From the NCBI GenBank assembly GCA_018398805.1, contig JAGFBZ010000865.1:2914001-2978000 (forward strand): 64,000 nt of DNA. Reading direction: 5' to 3'. Shown in pieces: positions 11,666 through 23,432 of this stretch; position 1 is the stretch's first letter; every line of letters begins with the position of its first letter. The translations under genes and the position numbers were made by a program. Below the pieces are notes generated by a model. That model made no database searches, was not told where the DNA came from, and saw nothing but the letters and a program-made list of their open reading frames with translations. Source of the DNA: Hirundichthys speculiger (lineage: Eukaryota > Chordata > Actinopteri > Beloniformes > Exocoetidae).

Positions 11666-14042
11666 GACACATGCGTAAGCCTTCATATTTCACGTGTAAT
11701 TACATATATTGACATGACAGAATCTAGGGCGCGCGCGCGCTCACACTCTCTCTCACACACACAAAAGAAATAAAATAAACAACTCAGGGTCCAACTCCTC
11801 TAGCTGCCTTAACTGTGGTGTCATGATGTGCTATTTTGGGAAAAGTTGAAATTGTTCAAAAAGATGGTCTTCCTTGCCAATTTTACAATAAAAAACAAAC
11901 ACTTATTTGAGAAACGAGACAGTTTTTTTTTTGTGGAGGAAGCATAACCTGCAGGGTGATTGTTTCACCATGATCCTTCCTGCAGTGGCCTGAACCAACT
12001 AAACCCTCCCTGCAGAAAAACAGATGTCTCTCTGAATGTAGCAACTGTTCTTAACTTGACACATGTCCGGCTACAGTGTGTGTGTGTGTGTGTGTGTGTG
12101 TCTGGAGACAGCATCTCCAGGTAGCAGGCTTGTGTTGCAGTGTTCCTAGAAGTAAACAACTCTTAGAACCTCAGAACCATACGAGCAGACCAGGACGTTC
12201 TGTTCTGGAGACTGAGAAACAGAGTCTTACGAACAGCTGAGTTGTTCCATTTCTGGAGTTTATGTTCTGCCACTTATTGACTAAAGTAGGATTCTGACAC
12301 TGACTATGGTTTAGAGGTGTTTGTGGATGTTCTATAACTCCAGGAAACTCATTTTATGTGTCCACACTTTGTCATATGGAAGACCGTGACCTCCAGCTGT
12401 GTTAAAAGTGCAGAAACTGAAGAAGAAAGTGGGATGAGCTCCACCAAAAGGGTTCAAACCACACAGCTTACGAACACCACATCTAACCTACTAATGGGAG
12501 AAAATATAGGCTCCCCGAAATGCAAAAAGGTGACCGCTTTGAGAAATCACTGATCTAATATCCACAAACCTCAAATGTATGCATATTTCCATTATTATTA
12601 CCACGACTGACTCAGGAAGACTCCAGTCCTTTTGCTTTACTGTTCACTTTATGCACTATTTACCTTCAAGTGAAACTGTGAAAAAAAAAAGAAAAAACAC
12701 AGGGAAAAAAAAAACACCAATCTAGTAAGAGTATTTTGGTCTTTTTCCACTGCAAATCATTTTTTTGAATATTTTCTAGGCTTTAGGAAGCAGTAGGTTA
12801 CATTAGACTGACTCATTTGAAGTAAAAACACGTCCTCTGAGTTCACAGAGATCTAAAGATCCAGTGGTGGAAAATATTTGTAGACGCTTGACTTGGAGAG
12901 AAATGCAAGAGCAACAAGCAGGGGAAAAAAGATAATAATACAGTTTTAAAGAAACCATGCAAAATGTTTTTAGCAGTCCAGAGACATGACATGAAACAAC
13001 AGACAAAAGCGTTCAGGAGCGTTCACTTCAAGGTGATCTGTCATTTGTTTTAGATTAAATGTTAATTAGAGCAATGACTACAGCAGCAGGTTACTGCTCA
13101 AAAAGCCAAATCTGAAGTGTAACAAGATGAGCTTAAAGATTCAGTTGAAATCAAGAGGTTTCAAACATGTACAGTAAATTTAAAAATGTGGCTACAATTT
13201 CAGCATTTAGTGGTGGAGTATGGCCAAATGTTTCTGGGAAATTTCCATCATTCAGTACAGTTGAACCTGGCAGCACATCAGCAGGTTAATACATCACTAT
13301 CAAAGATCCACATACATCATCTTTACATAACTCGACAATAACATTTTTTTAAACCTTTACTTGGGTGCATTATTAACTCGACTTTTTTTTTTGTTTTAAC
13401 TCTGCTGTACTGGCATTGGTAGGACGTGAGTATTTCCTCCAGCAGGTTTTAACAAGCACACAGCTGTGAAAGGTCACATGTGGTTTCACGTTTCGCCGGA
13501 GCAGAGGCAGTCAAACTGACCGTCACTGGGCACACGTGCATTTTACGAAAAAGACACAACGAAACATGAGAGCACAAGAAATTTAATTGATAAGAATATA
13601 CCAGTAATGAGGCTTTGAAACAGCTAATGATGGAAAAAGTTACAACCACAAGTGATGTAAAGGATTAACGCAAGTGCAGACAACTGATAATTCAGTTTAG
13701 CTCTCTGTGTATCATTTACTTAAAAAAAAATTTTTTTGGGAAAAATCGAATAAAGATTTTTATAAATTAGGAAAAAGAAAAGATAAAGCACAGACATTCG
13801 TGGGGGCACTACCATGACTCTTGCGTCAAATGTGTTTCCAGTCCTTATCTGCTCAGTCTGTTTTCAAATAAAATCTGCCTGTTTTGATCATTTTAAGCAG
13901 TCATTCATCCAGTGAGTGCTCACCAAGAATATGTAAACTTAAAATAAATAAAGCTAAAACAGGATTTGTATTTTTAAACAAGTTTATACTTTTGTGTTAT
14001 GATGCTTGGGCACATATAATTTTCAAATCCTAACATAAATCC
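11666..14042. other. intergenic, no gene seen
   Basis: AT-rich sequence with a short GC dinucleotide run near 11.73 kb, a GT run at 12076-12101 and several homopolymers. No open frame here has splice context or recognisable similarity. Confidence 0.5.
12076..12101. repeat. (GT)n microsatellite
   Basis: About 13 uninterrupted GT units. Confidence 0.9.
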
Positions 14043-15619
14043 ATACATGCATGCATACATACATGCAAGCATACACATACACACATACATGCATGCATAC
14101 ATACATACATACATACATACATACATACATGCATACATATATACAAACATGCATACATACATACATACATACATACACACATACATGCATACATACGTAC
14201 ATACATACATACATACATGCATACATACATACAAACATGCATACATACATACATACACACATACATGCATACATACATACATACATACATACATACATAC
14301 ATACATACATGCATACATACATACATACATACATACATACATACACATGCATACATACATACATACATACATACATACATACATACATACATACATACAT
14401 ACATACATACATACATACATACATACATACATACAAACATGCATGCATACATACATACAAACATGCATACAAACATACATACATACATACACACATACAT
14501 GCATACATACGTACATACATACATACATACATACATACATACATACATACATACATACATACATACATGCATACATACGTACATACATACATACATACAT
14601 GCATACATACATACAAACATGCATACATACATACATACATACATACATACATACATACATACATACATACATACATACATACATACATACATACATACAT
14701 ACATACATACATACATACATACATACATACATACATACATACATACATACATACATACATACATGCATACATACATACATACATACATACATACATACAT
14801 ACATACATACATGCATACATGCATACATACATACATACATACATACATACATACATACATACATCACATGCATACATACATACATACATACATACATACA
14901 TACATACATGCATACATACATACATACATTACATACTACATACATACATACATACATACACACTTACATACATACATACATACATACAATACATACATAC
15001 ATACATACATACATACATACATACACATGCATACATACATACATACATGCATACATACATACATACACATACATACATACATACATACATACATACATAC
15101 ATACATACATGCATACATACATACATACATACATACATACAACATACATACATGCATACATACAACATACATGCATACATACTACATACATACATACATA
15201 CATACATACATACATACATACATGCATACATACATACATACATACATACATACAGTACATGCACACATACATACATACATACATACATACATACATGCAT
15301 ACAAACATGCATACATGCACACATACACGCATACATACATACATACATACATACATGCATACAAACATGCATACATGCACACATACACGCATACATACAT
15401 ACATACATACATGCATACATGCATACATACATACATACATACATACATACATACATACATACATACATACATGTACATACATACATACATACATACATAC
15501 ATACATGCATACATACATACATACATACATACCATACATACATACATACATACGTACATACATACATGCATACATACATACATGCACATGCATACATACA
15601 TACATTACATACATGCATT
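14043..15619. repeat. 1.58-kb (ACAT)n tetranucleotide array
   Basis: Nearly all of this stretch is ACAT/ATAC units, interrupted by variants such as GCAT, CGTA, AAAC and ACAC. Open frames of up to about 530 codons cross it on both strands. They encode only His-Thr-Tyr-Ile or Met-Tyr-Val-Cys periodic peptides because no unit makes a stop codon; they are artefacts. Variant patterns recur at longer spacing: 15301-15350 is copied at 15361-15410, and the block near 14186-14245 recurs near 14566-14625. Local segmental duplication has therefore built part of the array. Confidence 0.98.
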
Positions 15620-16214
15620 AAATGGTCTTTTTTTCTCCTATAATTAAAGAACTTGTCCATACAGTTATTCCTTATTCCTTTAATAATATTAACCCATTCC
15701 CATTTTGTTGAGGGTTCTTTATTCAGTTATTTTCTTGTTATGTTTTTTTTAAGGGTTGCCAACCTGATTATGTATTTATCACCTGAGTTAAGTGTGGGTG
15801 AGGTATTCCCCAAAAATATAAAAACCATGTATAAAATCTTGCTTAATCTCAAAATCCATGATTGTAATGTATAATTTTTGACTTTTGAAATAGATCTGAA
15901 CAAATGTGCATTCCCTCCAACAGTCCTCATACTTTTTCAGACACTGGTTTGTTTGTTTTATTTTTTTGAGGAGTTAAAAATCATGTAATATTTTTCCACG
16001 AGAATTCTCTCTTATAACCTGAACTTGATGTGCTCAGTTTTGCAAATGTTCAGTCAATCCTCCTCTGAAATGGCTAATTTTTTTTATTTCTTTCTCAAAC
16101 TTGGATTTAATGTGAAGTGTAGATATCCCACTGCTTCATTAAATCTATCAAAAATATCACAGGCCAACAAAAATGTATGTTTCCCCACTAAATTTATTTC
16201 TGGCATTGGGACAA

Positions 16215-16330
16215 AGTCTTCTTTGTTTTTTTGTTTTTTCCCTTCATGGGTCACCACAGGAGATCCTTCATTCCCACGATACCCTGTCTTCTCCATCCTC
16301 CTCTGCACATCCTCTTTCACCACAAAAAAA
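16215..16330 (-). repeat. decayed interspersed repeat
   Basis: Read on the minus strand, the text GTGGTGACCCATGAAGGGAA, with upstream words of the type GAGGATGTGCAGAGGAGGATGG, resembles a very common teleost repeat end that reads GTGGCGACCCCTAA in better copies. The related word GGGGTCACTACAGCGGATCA occurs at 35.46 kb. The exact family is uncertain. Confidence 0.4.
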
Positions 16331-17162
16331 GTTCTGTCAGAATTTTTTGACTTGCCTGTAAGACTTTGTAAAAGGACATTTACATGAAGTCAAGTCTGAT
16401 CTGAATTTAGATCAAGATTACTGAGAGCTTCAAATGATTCATGCAGGTCACAGACAAAAAATAAAATAAAATAAAAAGCTAAACAAATTCCTTATTATTG
16501 TATCACTAATACATGACAGAAACACAGCTAACATTACAGCAAATGCTTTAAGTTAGTTTTAGAATAATTGTAAGAAGGCTGATATCTAGTCCTTTATGTA
16601 CTGTATTCATATAATTTTTCACTTATATGACTAGAATATTAGTGAATATTTCTTGATTAAAGCTGCTTTTAGCTTCATGGAGAGTAGTCCTCTAAAGTTA
16701 TAGTCATTGATTACTGCAGCTACACTGTGAAGAGGCATTATGGATCCTTTCACTAAGAAAAAGTGATGTACACCACTACAAGTGTAAGTCCTGCATGAGA
16801 AACTGAATATATGTCCACAATGTTTAGCAGCAAGATTTACATGAATAAAGGTATAGATCAGATTTGTTCATTAGTACTGAAGCATCAGCGTGGAAGCATC
16901 ATGTCAGTGTTGAAACTGCTGGATCTGGAAAACATTTTTAAATAGAGGGACAGCATATGGATCTGGATTTAGTTTTCTGACTTTTTCTCTGATATTTAAT
17001 TAATGTTGGGATATTTATGCACTTGAATATTTGTTTAGATTATACAATGTGAATCATGCAGGAGGGAAGAATAAGTACTTGGTGCTAATAACACTCAGAA
17101 ATATGAGATGAGATGATTGTCCATGCCCTTTTTTGTAAGACATCAGAAGCCGTAAAGACTTG

Positions 17163-17197
17163 AAAAAAAACAAACAAACAAACAAACAAACAAAAAC
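17163..17197. repeat. (AAAC)n microsatellite
   Basis: Seven or so CAAA units between short A runs. Confidence 0.85.
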
Positions 17198-20100
17198 CAA
17201 TCCTTTAGTTTTAAACAATGGTTTATTTCATAAGTTTGCAATGTGGTGTTGTTATACTGGGCAGAATCTTCATCTTAAAATGAACTAAAGCTGTCAAATA
17301 AATGTCATGAATTAGAGATCAAATCATGGTCTTCCCCGAGGACACTATATGGAGGATTCCTAATTATGAGCACAGCTGCAGGCCAATGATACTCAGTCTT
17401 TAAAGTAGGACAGCTGGACCGAGTCTATGGATATAAAATTCATTCCAATGTTTTCTTAGTGTGTCCAATTAAATTCACTGCTGTTCCAAATCTACACCAC
17501 AAGAGCGCGCACCCGTGCGTTTAAAGTGGGCATTGGTTTTTTGGCTGCTTAATTTACAGAACATTGAGTACTTTTAGGGATGGGATTTATTTAAAAGAAC
17601 ATACAGTAATAGTGGACCTCTTTTTGAAAATATGTTTATTTGAAAATATGTTTATGAAGAGTCAGTCGCTAAAGAGTGACTGTGATTAAATGTTGCGCTT
17701 CATAAAACAGATTCATAAAACAGGTATGATTCCAGTGTTTGTGAGCATATAGGCCTACTAAATGCTTATTTGAGGTTATGGGCTATATTCATTGGGGTAA
17801 ATATTATGAGATATATTATTTGTGTAATAATCTTTTCAGAATCTAAGTTATTTATGGTGTCACTTATAATGGTTAAAAACAGTCGCTGAGATGGGAATAG
17901 ACAATGTAGGCCAATGTTTCAATCTTCAGTTCTAATTACTAGTCTTAACGCTTCGTTTTTCATGGGTGGCCTGTACTTGCTGAACCATGTCCTCTGAGCT
18001 CAGTTTACATAATTTCCACGGGCTCAGTGGGGACCGTGCGAACTGCTGCGGTTCAGGCTGAGGGTGGCGCACCGAGCCAAAGGATGGTGTCGGGACCCTC
18101 GTCGGAGGTCACCACGGGTCAGAGCGCAGCGCCAGACAACACAAAGTCCAGAGCAGCGGCTGCTGCTTCTGCAGCGGCTACAGCAGCGGGCTGGGCTGCT
18201 GCTGCAGACAGATTCATCTCTGGAGACGGACTTCCTGTCTGCAGACTGTCTGGAGTGATGGAGATTTAAAGAGGAAGAAAACAGCATCAGCATTCAGTCA
18301 CCTTTGAAATATCCTACATTTAACTCATCATCCCATTAAAGTTGGGACACATAACTGATTTAACTTCTGACAGTTCCTTTAATGGATACAGTCTCCAAAT
18401 TTGATATTCATTTTCTTAGTTTTTTATTTCTTAGAATAAAATAAAACAGCGTGGACTCAACTTTGTTGTAATACCGAGGACATACGAGAATATCATCACG
18501 ACATATTCTAATGGAAAGAAAAGAGTAGATGCATCAAAAATGCTAGAACTGATTTATTATCTCTATTATGCTCTCAGCCACATATTGTATCATCTTGTCA
18601 TATACTAACAGGGTTACTGGAATCCTTGTAGTAGGAATCATGTGTTGCTCTTGCAGCTGTTTTCATCTCCCATTTCATAAGTTCTATGCTTTAATGACGG
18701 AATAAAGCCGTTTTATTTTCAAGATCCCTTTTTTTGTTATAAAAGTCCAGATATTTCCCATTTGTCTTTTGTACCCACTTCACAGACCATCTAGCAATAA
18801 ATGCATCTGAAAGAGTATTCTAAATGAATCCAGACTGCGCGTGGTTTTGCGCAGTGCATGGGCGGAGGTGCAGTTACATTAGATGATTCAATCAAAACAA
18901 CAACAACAAAACAAACAAACAAGTAATTGTTATCTATTTTAAATTTAGGATTAATTTGAAACGAACACAGCGAACGCCACACGATCAGCTATTCAAAAAT
19001 CATTCCTGTGGTTTAAGAATGTGTTGAAAATACTGTGGCACACGCACTGATGACTCTGATGTTTGCTCAGAAAAGACCAACATCCTAAGAAATCAGATGC
19101 AGATGGTTATCAAACAGTTAAATTATAATTACTTGATTAAAACAGTCACATGAGAGAGGCACAATCAGTGTTAGTAGCAGTAAAATCCAGACTCGTGGTT
19201 TGGCTTCGTTCTGACGCAACATTTGGCATTACAAAGGCTGTCAGCAAAAACTTCCAGTATTTAATTCACTGCTTTAAAAAAGCAACAACTCACAAGTCCC
19301 CCCATATTTCAAAGGACAAACGCATAAAAAAGTGTTAAAAACTCCACACTCAAGTAATTGGATTTTATGCCCCCGTCCCTCTCACTCGCGCCTTTCTCTC
19401 CATGGTGCTCTCAAAAAACTCTCCAAAAGCTTCAGATGTCGTGCGAGCCTTGCTTTCTTCGGTCTCCGCTGCTTTTAATTCGTCGACATCGCTCACAGGA
19501 TCAAATATAGCCAAGCATGGCGAAAGTTTCCAGATTAAAACGTTCTCAGTCACAAAAAGAATCGGAGCAAAGTGTTGTGGCGCATGAGAGCAGCGTGAAT
19601 CTGGGAGAGGGAGCGCACACAATAAACCTGTTGTGGACCTTGCTGTGAAAATATGTTTGAAGAAAACAGCCAATTGTTGTATGAAATGTATTCAAGTATA
19701 AAATAATGCCCTTTGTTTGGGGGGAAAAACTTGAGCAATGTGAGGGTACAAAAGTCCCCTGTGGCATTTACCAGCATCCTTTGTGCTGTTTGCGCTTTGG
19801 CGTCTCCACTTGGCGCATTACCCAGGCCCCTTTAAACGCGATTGTTTCTTTCTTTCTAATGACATTTACCGGATCAAAACATGCTGTTAATTCGATCAGA
19901 AAGCTTCACCCTTCATAACAATGGCAGTATAATTTCTCCCAAAGTTTGTTAAGTTGACCGAAATTAGGCAAATGAATAGGGGTCTCCAGGCTACCCATCT
20001 TGCAGGTGACGGGGAATAATGCGCGTTCACACCAGCTGCATTCTTCTTTATTTCTCCCTTTCTTTCACAGCATTATTAAAATTTAGGCCAATGAAACTAT

Positions 20101-20648
20101 TCATTCGACTGAATAGACATTTTCTTATAGGATAATAGGATACAAATTGAGCCTCTCCAAAGAGTCTCCAGTGGTGGGTAACCCTCGTGTGCCAGAGGCT
20201 GCTGGAGACGCTGGCCTTGACGCAGACGACGCTCGTGTGCCAGGGCTAATCACACACCTGCCGAGGAGTCCAACAAAATAAAGAATGTAAACAAAAAGCT
20301 TGCCATCTCTCATAAAAGATGGACGTGTCACCAAGTCGTGTGAGAAACGCCGAGAACAAACGGGGGGACTCCGTCTCCAAAAGGTCTCCCCTGAACTTGG
20401 CGGAACAGCCTATTAAAGGCTTACTTAATTACTCTAATGATACTGGACAGGCCTTAAAACTCGAACCGGGCTTGGATGAGAGTTAAGATCGCTTGCTGGG
20501 ATTTGTAAACGGGCGATCGTGTGAGAAACGCGAGTTTGAAGAAAGAGGGTGTCTCTTTTCGCCCGCTTTGTTTTGAGTGCGCACAGTGCGCCCCGCCGGA
20601 TCAGGCGAGTCCAACGCTCAGTTATTATTTCCCGCCTGGGTTCTTACT

Positions 20649-20698
20649 ATGCAAATAATATTCTAGAAGTAATCACGTGTCCTTTGAACAGCCACGTG
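20649..20698 (+). promoter_or_regulatory. octamer and paired CACGTG E-boxes upstream of helt
   Basis: A perfect POU octamer ATGCAAAT sits at 20649-20656, followed by two palindromic E-boxes CACGTG at 20674-20679 and 20693-20698, 19 bp apart. They lie about 275 bp before the helt start codon. CACGTG is bound by HES/HEY-type repressors and by HELT itself, so direct autoregulation is a reasonable inference. No experiment supports it here. Confidence 0.5.
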
Positions 20699-20853
20699 GA
20701 TTAACAAAGCAGGTTTGCCCCCCTGCTAGCCCATGGCTTTAGATTTTTTACTATTTCTTTAACTGATCCTAAATGCACACATTTACCCAATGCATGGCTC
20801 TAATCCCACGGAATAATTTACATCATGAATGCCGGAGTCCCGTGGATGTTCCC

Positions 20854-20860
20854 TTTATAA
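20854..20860 (+). promoter_or_regulatory. TATA-like box of helt
   Basis: The motif TTTATAA inside CCCTTTATAAGGG lies 113 bp before the ATG, which would put the start site near 20885 and give a 5' UTR of roughly 90 nt. There is no other TATA-like motif closer to the ATG. Confidence 0.5.
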
Positions 20861-20972
20861 GGGACAGCTTTCCCAAGAAACCTCAGTCTGCTTCATCTCC
20901 CACCACCAGACCTGCACATCTCTCAGACATTCATCTGAGGCTGTTTTCCAAAGGTTTGTCTGGAATTCATCG

Positions 20973-22552
20973 ATGGCGTCTAAAATGAAGGACAGAAAGG
21001 TACGCGCTCCATGTGCGCTCTTCGCTTTGAGGACCGATCTGTTTTGGCAACTTGGCACATTTCTTTTTCTTTCTTTTTTTATTTTACCTTTGGAATTGTG
21101 CACTTCAGTATTCATTTTTCTGCTAAAACTTTTGAATATTGGAGCATTTTTACTCCAGTGGAGTAAAAATGTTTAGTTGGCCAGCCCGTGGCGCGCGTTA
21201 CAGGATGACTTCGGCGGTCTATCTGGCCTATTTGGCACTTTTCATAATTCTTGGATAAATTAGTCTAACTTACCACTCAAAAACAGGTATCATTTGTTAA
21301 TTCTACTAAGAGATACGTTAACTACTCCCAAGGGTGCCTTAAGATTAAAAAATAAAAGTGTACGGGGCGCATATGTCTGCTGCGCGCCCTGGAGTAACAA
21401 AACGCGCGGGGCGCAAAACCCACCAGGAAGAAAACTTTGACATTCGCTGCACATTGGGGGATTTTATTTTTCTTTCGTTTGTCTTTGGTTAGTGTGGCAT
21501 TTCAAACAAGCTTCACCACAGACATTCGGTGTGCTAATGTTGCATCTCTCTCCGTTTTCACAGAGAACACCGATCTCTCACAAAGTCATTGAGAAAAGAA
21601 GAAGAGACCGAATTAATCGCTGCTTAAACGAACTTGGAAAAACAGTACCAATGGCACTGGCTAAACAGGTATAGTGAAAAATAAAAATAATGAAAATATT
21701 ACTGAAGAAATGTATTTGTAGTTTGGTGTTTGTTATCATGTTGTGTTTCCGGTTAAATCTTTTTATAATGATGGATTTGCTTACGTGCATCTCGCTAGAA
21801 CTCTGGAAAACTGGAGAAAGCTGAAATCTTGGAGATGACCGTTCAGTACCTGCGAGCGCTCCACTCAGCGGATTTTCCCCGTGGGAGAGAAAAAGGTGGG
21901 TAAAAACTGCTCATATCCCTCTTATGCTTCACATCACAGTTGTCATATCAGCATATGTGTCGTATGTGAAGGTGTTGAGACTGAAGGATGATCCAGCTTT
22001 ACGCATGCCGTCGCGTCAGACTTGCTCGCGTCACATCTGCAGCGGTGTAATCGCCACTTTCTTTGGTTTGTTTCAGGTGAACTTCTGGCTGAATTTGCAA
22101 ACTACTTCCACTACGGATACCACGAGTGTATGAAGAACCTGGTGCACTACCTGACCACAGAGGACAGAGCTGAAACCAAAGACATTAAGTACGCACGGAT
22201 CCTCGCTTTCTTACAGTCCAAGTCCCGCGTGGTTACCGAGCCCGTGTTCGGCTCCGTTGGCACGATGCCGGAGCCGTCTGACTACCACGGCCAGCTGCAC
22301 TCTTCCCCGGAACACCAAAGCCACAGCCCCTCCGAGTCCGTGTACCAGCAGAGCCCACCGGGTCACTTCTCCTGGCACAGCTCCGCCCGCAGCTCGGGCA
22401 TCTCTTACCCGACGGTGCCGCTCTCTGCGCACACGCAGCAGCACGGCGGATACCTGTCACCGGTGCAGGGACTCGATCACCATTATTTCAACTTCATAGG
22501 TCACCCACACGCAAACACCTTCAGTCTGCACAGCGCGCAGCACGCGATGTAA
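20973..22552 (+). CDS. helt: HELT, bHLH-Orange transcriptional repressor
   Basis: Four coding exons: 20973-20999, 21564-21668, 21799-21895 and 22077-22552. All junctions have GT/AG signals, and the 705 nt encode 234 residues. The protein starts MASKMKDRK. It then has a bHLH domain (roughly residues 10-68, with IEKRRRDRIN in the basic region) and an Orange domain (from GELLAEFANYFHYGYHECMK). A Ser/His/Pro-rich tail ends HSAQHAM with no WRPW or YRPW tetrapeptide. Lys occupies the basic-region position where HES proteins carry Pro and HEY proteins Gly, which together with the tail identifies HELT (Heslike/Megane). In other vertebrates HELT is a nuclear repressor that specifies GABAergic neurons of the midbrain. 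The start is the only in-frame ATG fitting the known N-terminus. The reading frame is intact and the next gene on this strand is 22 kb away. Confidence 0.97.
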
Positions 22553-22601
22553 ATAGCTTTTGTTGTTTTTATTTATACGGTTAAATCATGTACATGTTGT
22601 G

Positions 22602-22607
22602 AATAAA
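22602..22607 (+). terminator. helt polyadenylation signal
   Basis: A canonical AATAAA lies 50 nt after the stop codon, giving a very short 3' UTR. Confidence 0.75.
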
Positions 22608-22855
22608 TACTATATTTCTTACCAACATCCATCTTGATTTGTCTTTATTTATACTTGTATCTTAAGGTGGCCAAGTGACACTATGTGCGTAAGTTTAGTG
22701 TGCCTGAAATGACAAGAAACTGCTTCTCTGCAACACCATAAAGCGCAACATTTTGAGACTGTATTTGATTAGAGGTTTTATGAAGTATTATTGTGAGTAA
22801 AAATAAACCTCAGAAGCTCACATTCACAAAATAAGAGTCTTGGTGAGATGTAGAA

Positions 22856-23325
22856 CAGTGGTTCTCAAACTTTTAATACTGCGTACCACCTGAGAAACTG
22901 TTCAGCTCTCCGAGTACCACCATGATGACCAATTTTATAATATAGCCATATATGCCTTCTCAATTAGCTTTAAACACACATGAGAGATGTTTATTCCTTA
23001 TTGTGGTTATTTATTACCTGAATTGTTACCTTACTGAATCAGACATTTACGGATACTTTTCTAACAATTCTCACATAATCATACTCTCATACACAGCAAA
23101 ATAAACACACTCAAAAGTTGTTACATCTGTACTGCAACTGAATATGCAACAAATATTTTTTTAAAAGACACAATTTATTGTATGTTTATTTGTATGTTTA
23201 AGATTTTTTTTTTTTTTAAAGTAAAAATGTGGAAAAAATGTGGAAAGTCATGACGTTCCCCGCGTACCACCAGACAGCGCTCGCGTACCACCGGTGGTAC
23301 ACGTACCACAGTTTGCACACCACTG
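22856..23325. mobile_element. hAT-type nonautonomous element, 470 bp
   Basis: The left end CAGTGGTTCTCAAAC and right end GTTTGCACACCACTG are imperfect inverted repeats of the type seen in Charlie-like hAT elements. The flanks ATGTAGAA (22848-22855) and ATGTAAAA (23326-23333) agree at 7 of 8 bases, as expected for an aged 8-bp duplication. Internal copies of GTACCACC near both ends add subterminal repeats. There is no transposase frame. It lies about 250 bp beyond the helt polyA signal. Confidence 0.85.
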
Positions 23326-23347
23326 ATGTAAAACAACAAAATCACCC

Positions 23348-23351
<4 letters not shown>

Positions 23352-23429
<78 letters not shown>
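23352..23429. repeat. (TA)n microsatellite
   Basis: About 39 uninterrupted TA units. The flanking open frames of alternating Tyr-Ile are artefacts. Confidence 0.95.

Positions 23430-23432
<3 letters not shown>

Larger units (their letters stand above)
15620..20640. other. helt upstream intergenic DNA
   Basis: No gene is recognised. The region holds an AAAC microsatellite (17163-17197) and a decayed repeat near 16.22-16.33 kb. A GC-richer patch at 18.0-18.27 kb contains a short Ala-rich frame. From about 19.3 kb the sequence has balanced composition with many homeodomain- and SOX-like words (for example AACAATGG at 19917-19924). That would suit regulatory DNA for the adjacent developmental gene, but this is inference. 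Confidence 0.4.

Noticed and set aside
13974..15660. Open frames of up to 530 codons on both strands with Tyr-Ile-His-Thr or Met-Tyr-Val-Cys periodicity
   Set aside because: They are the translation of the ACAT microsatellite, which makes no stop codon in any frame; not genes.
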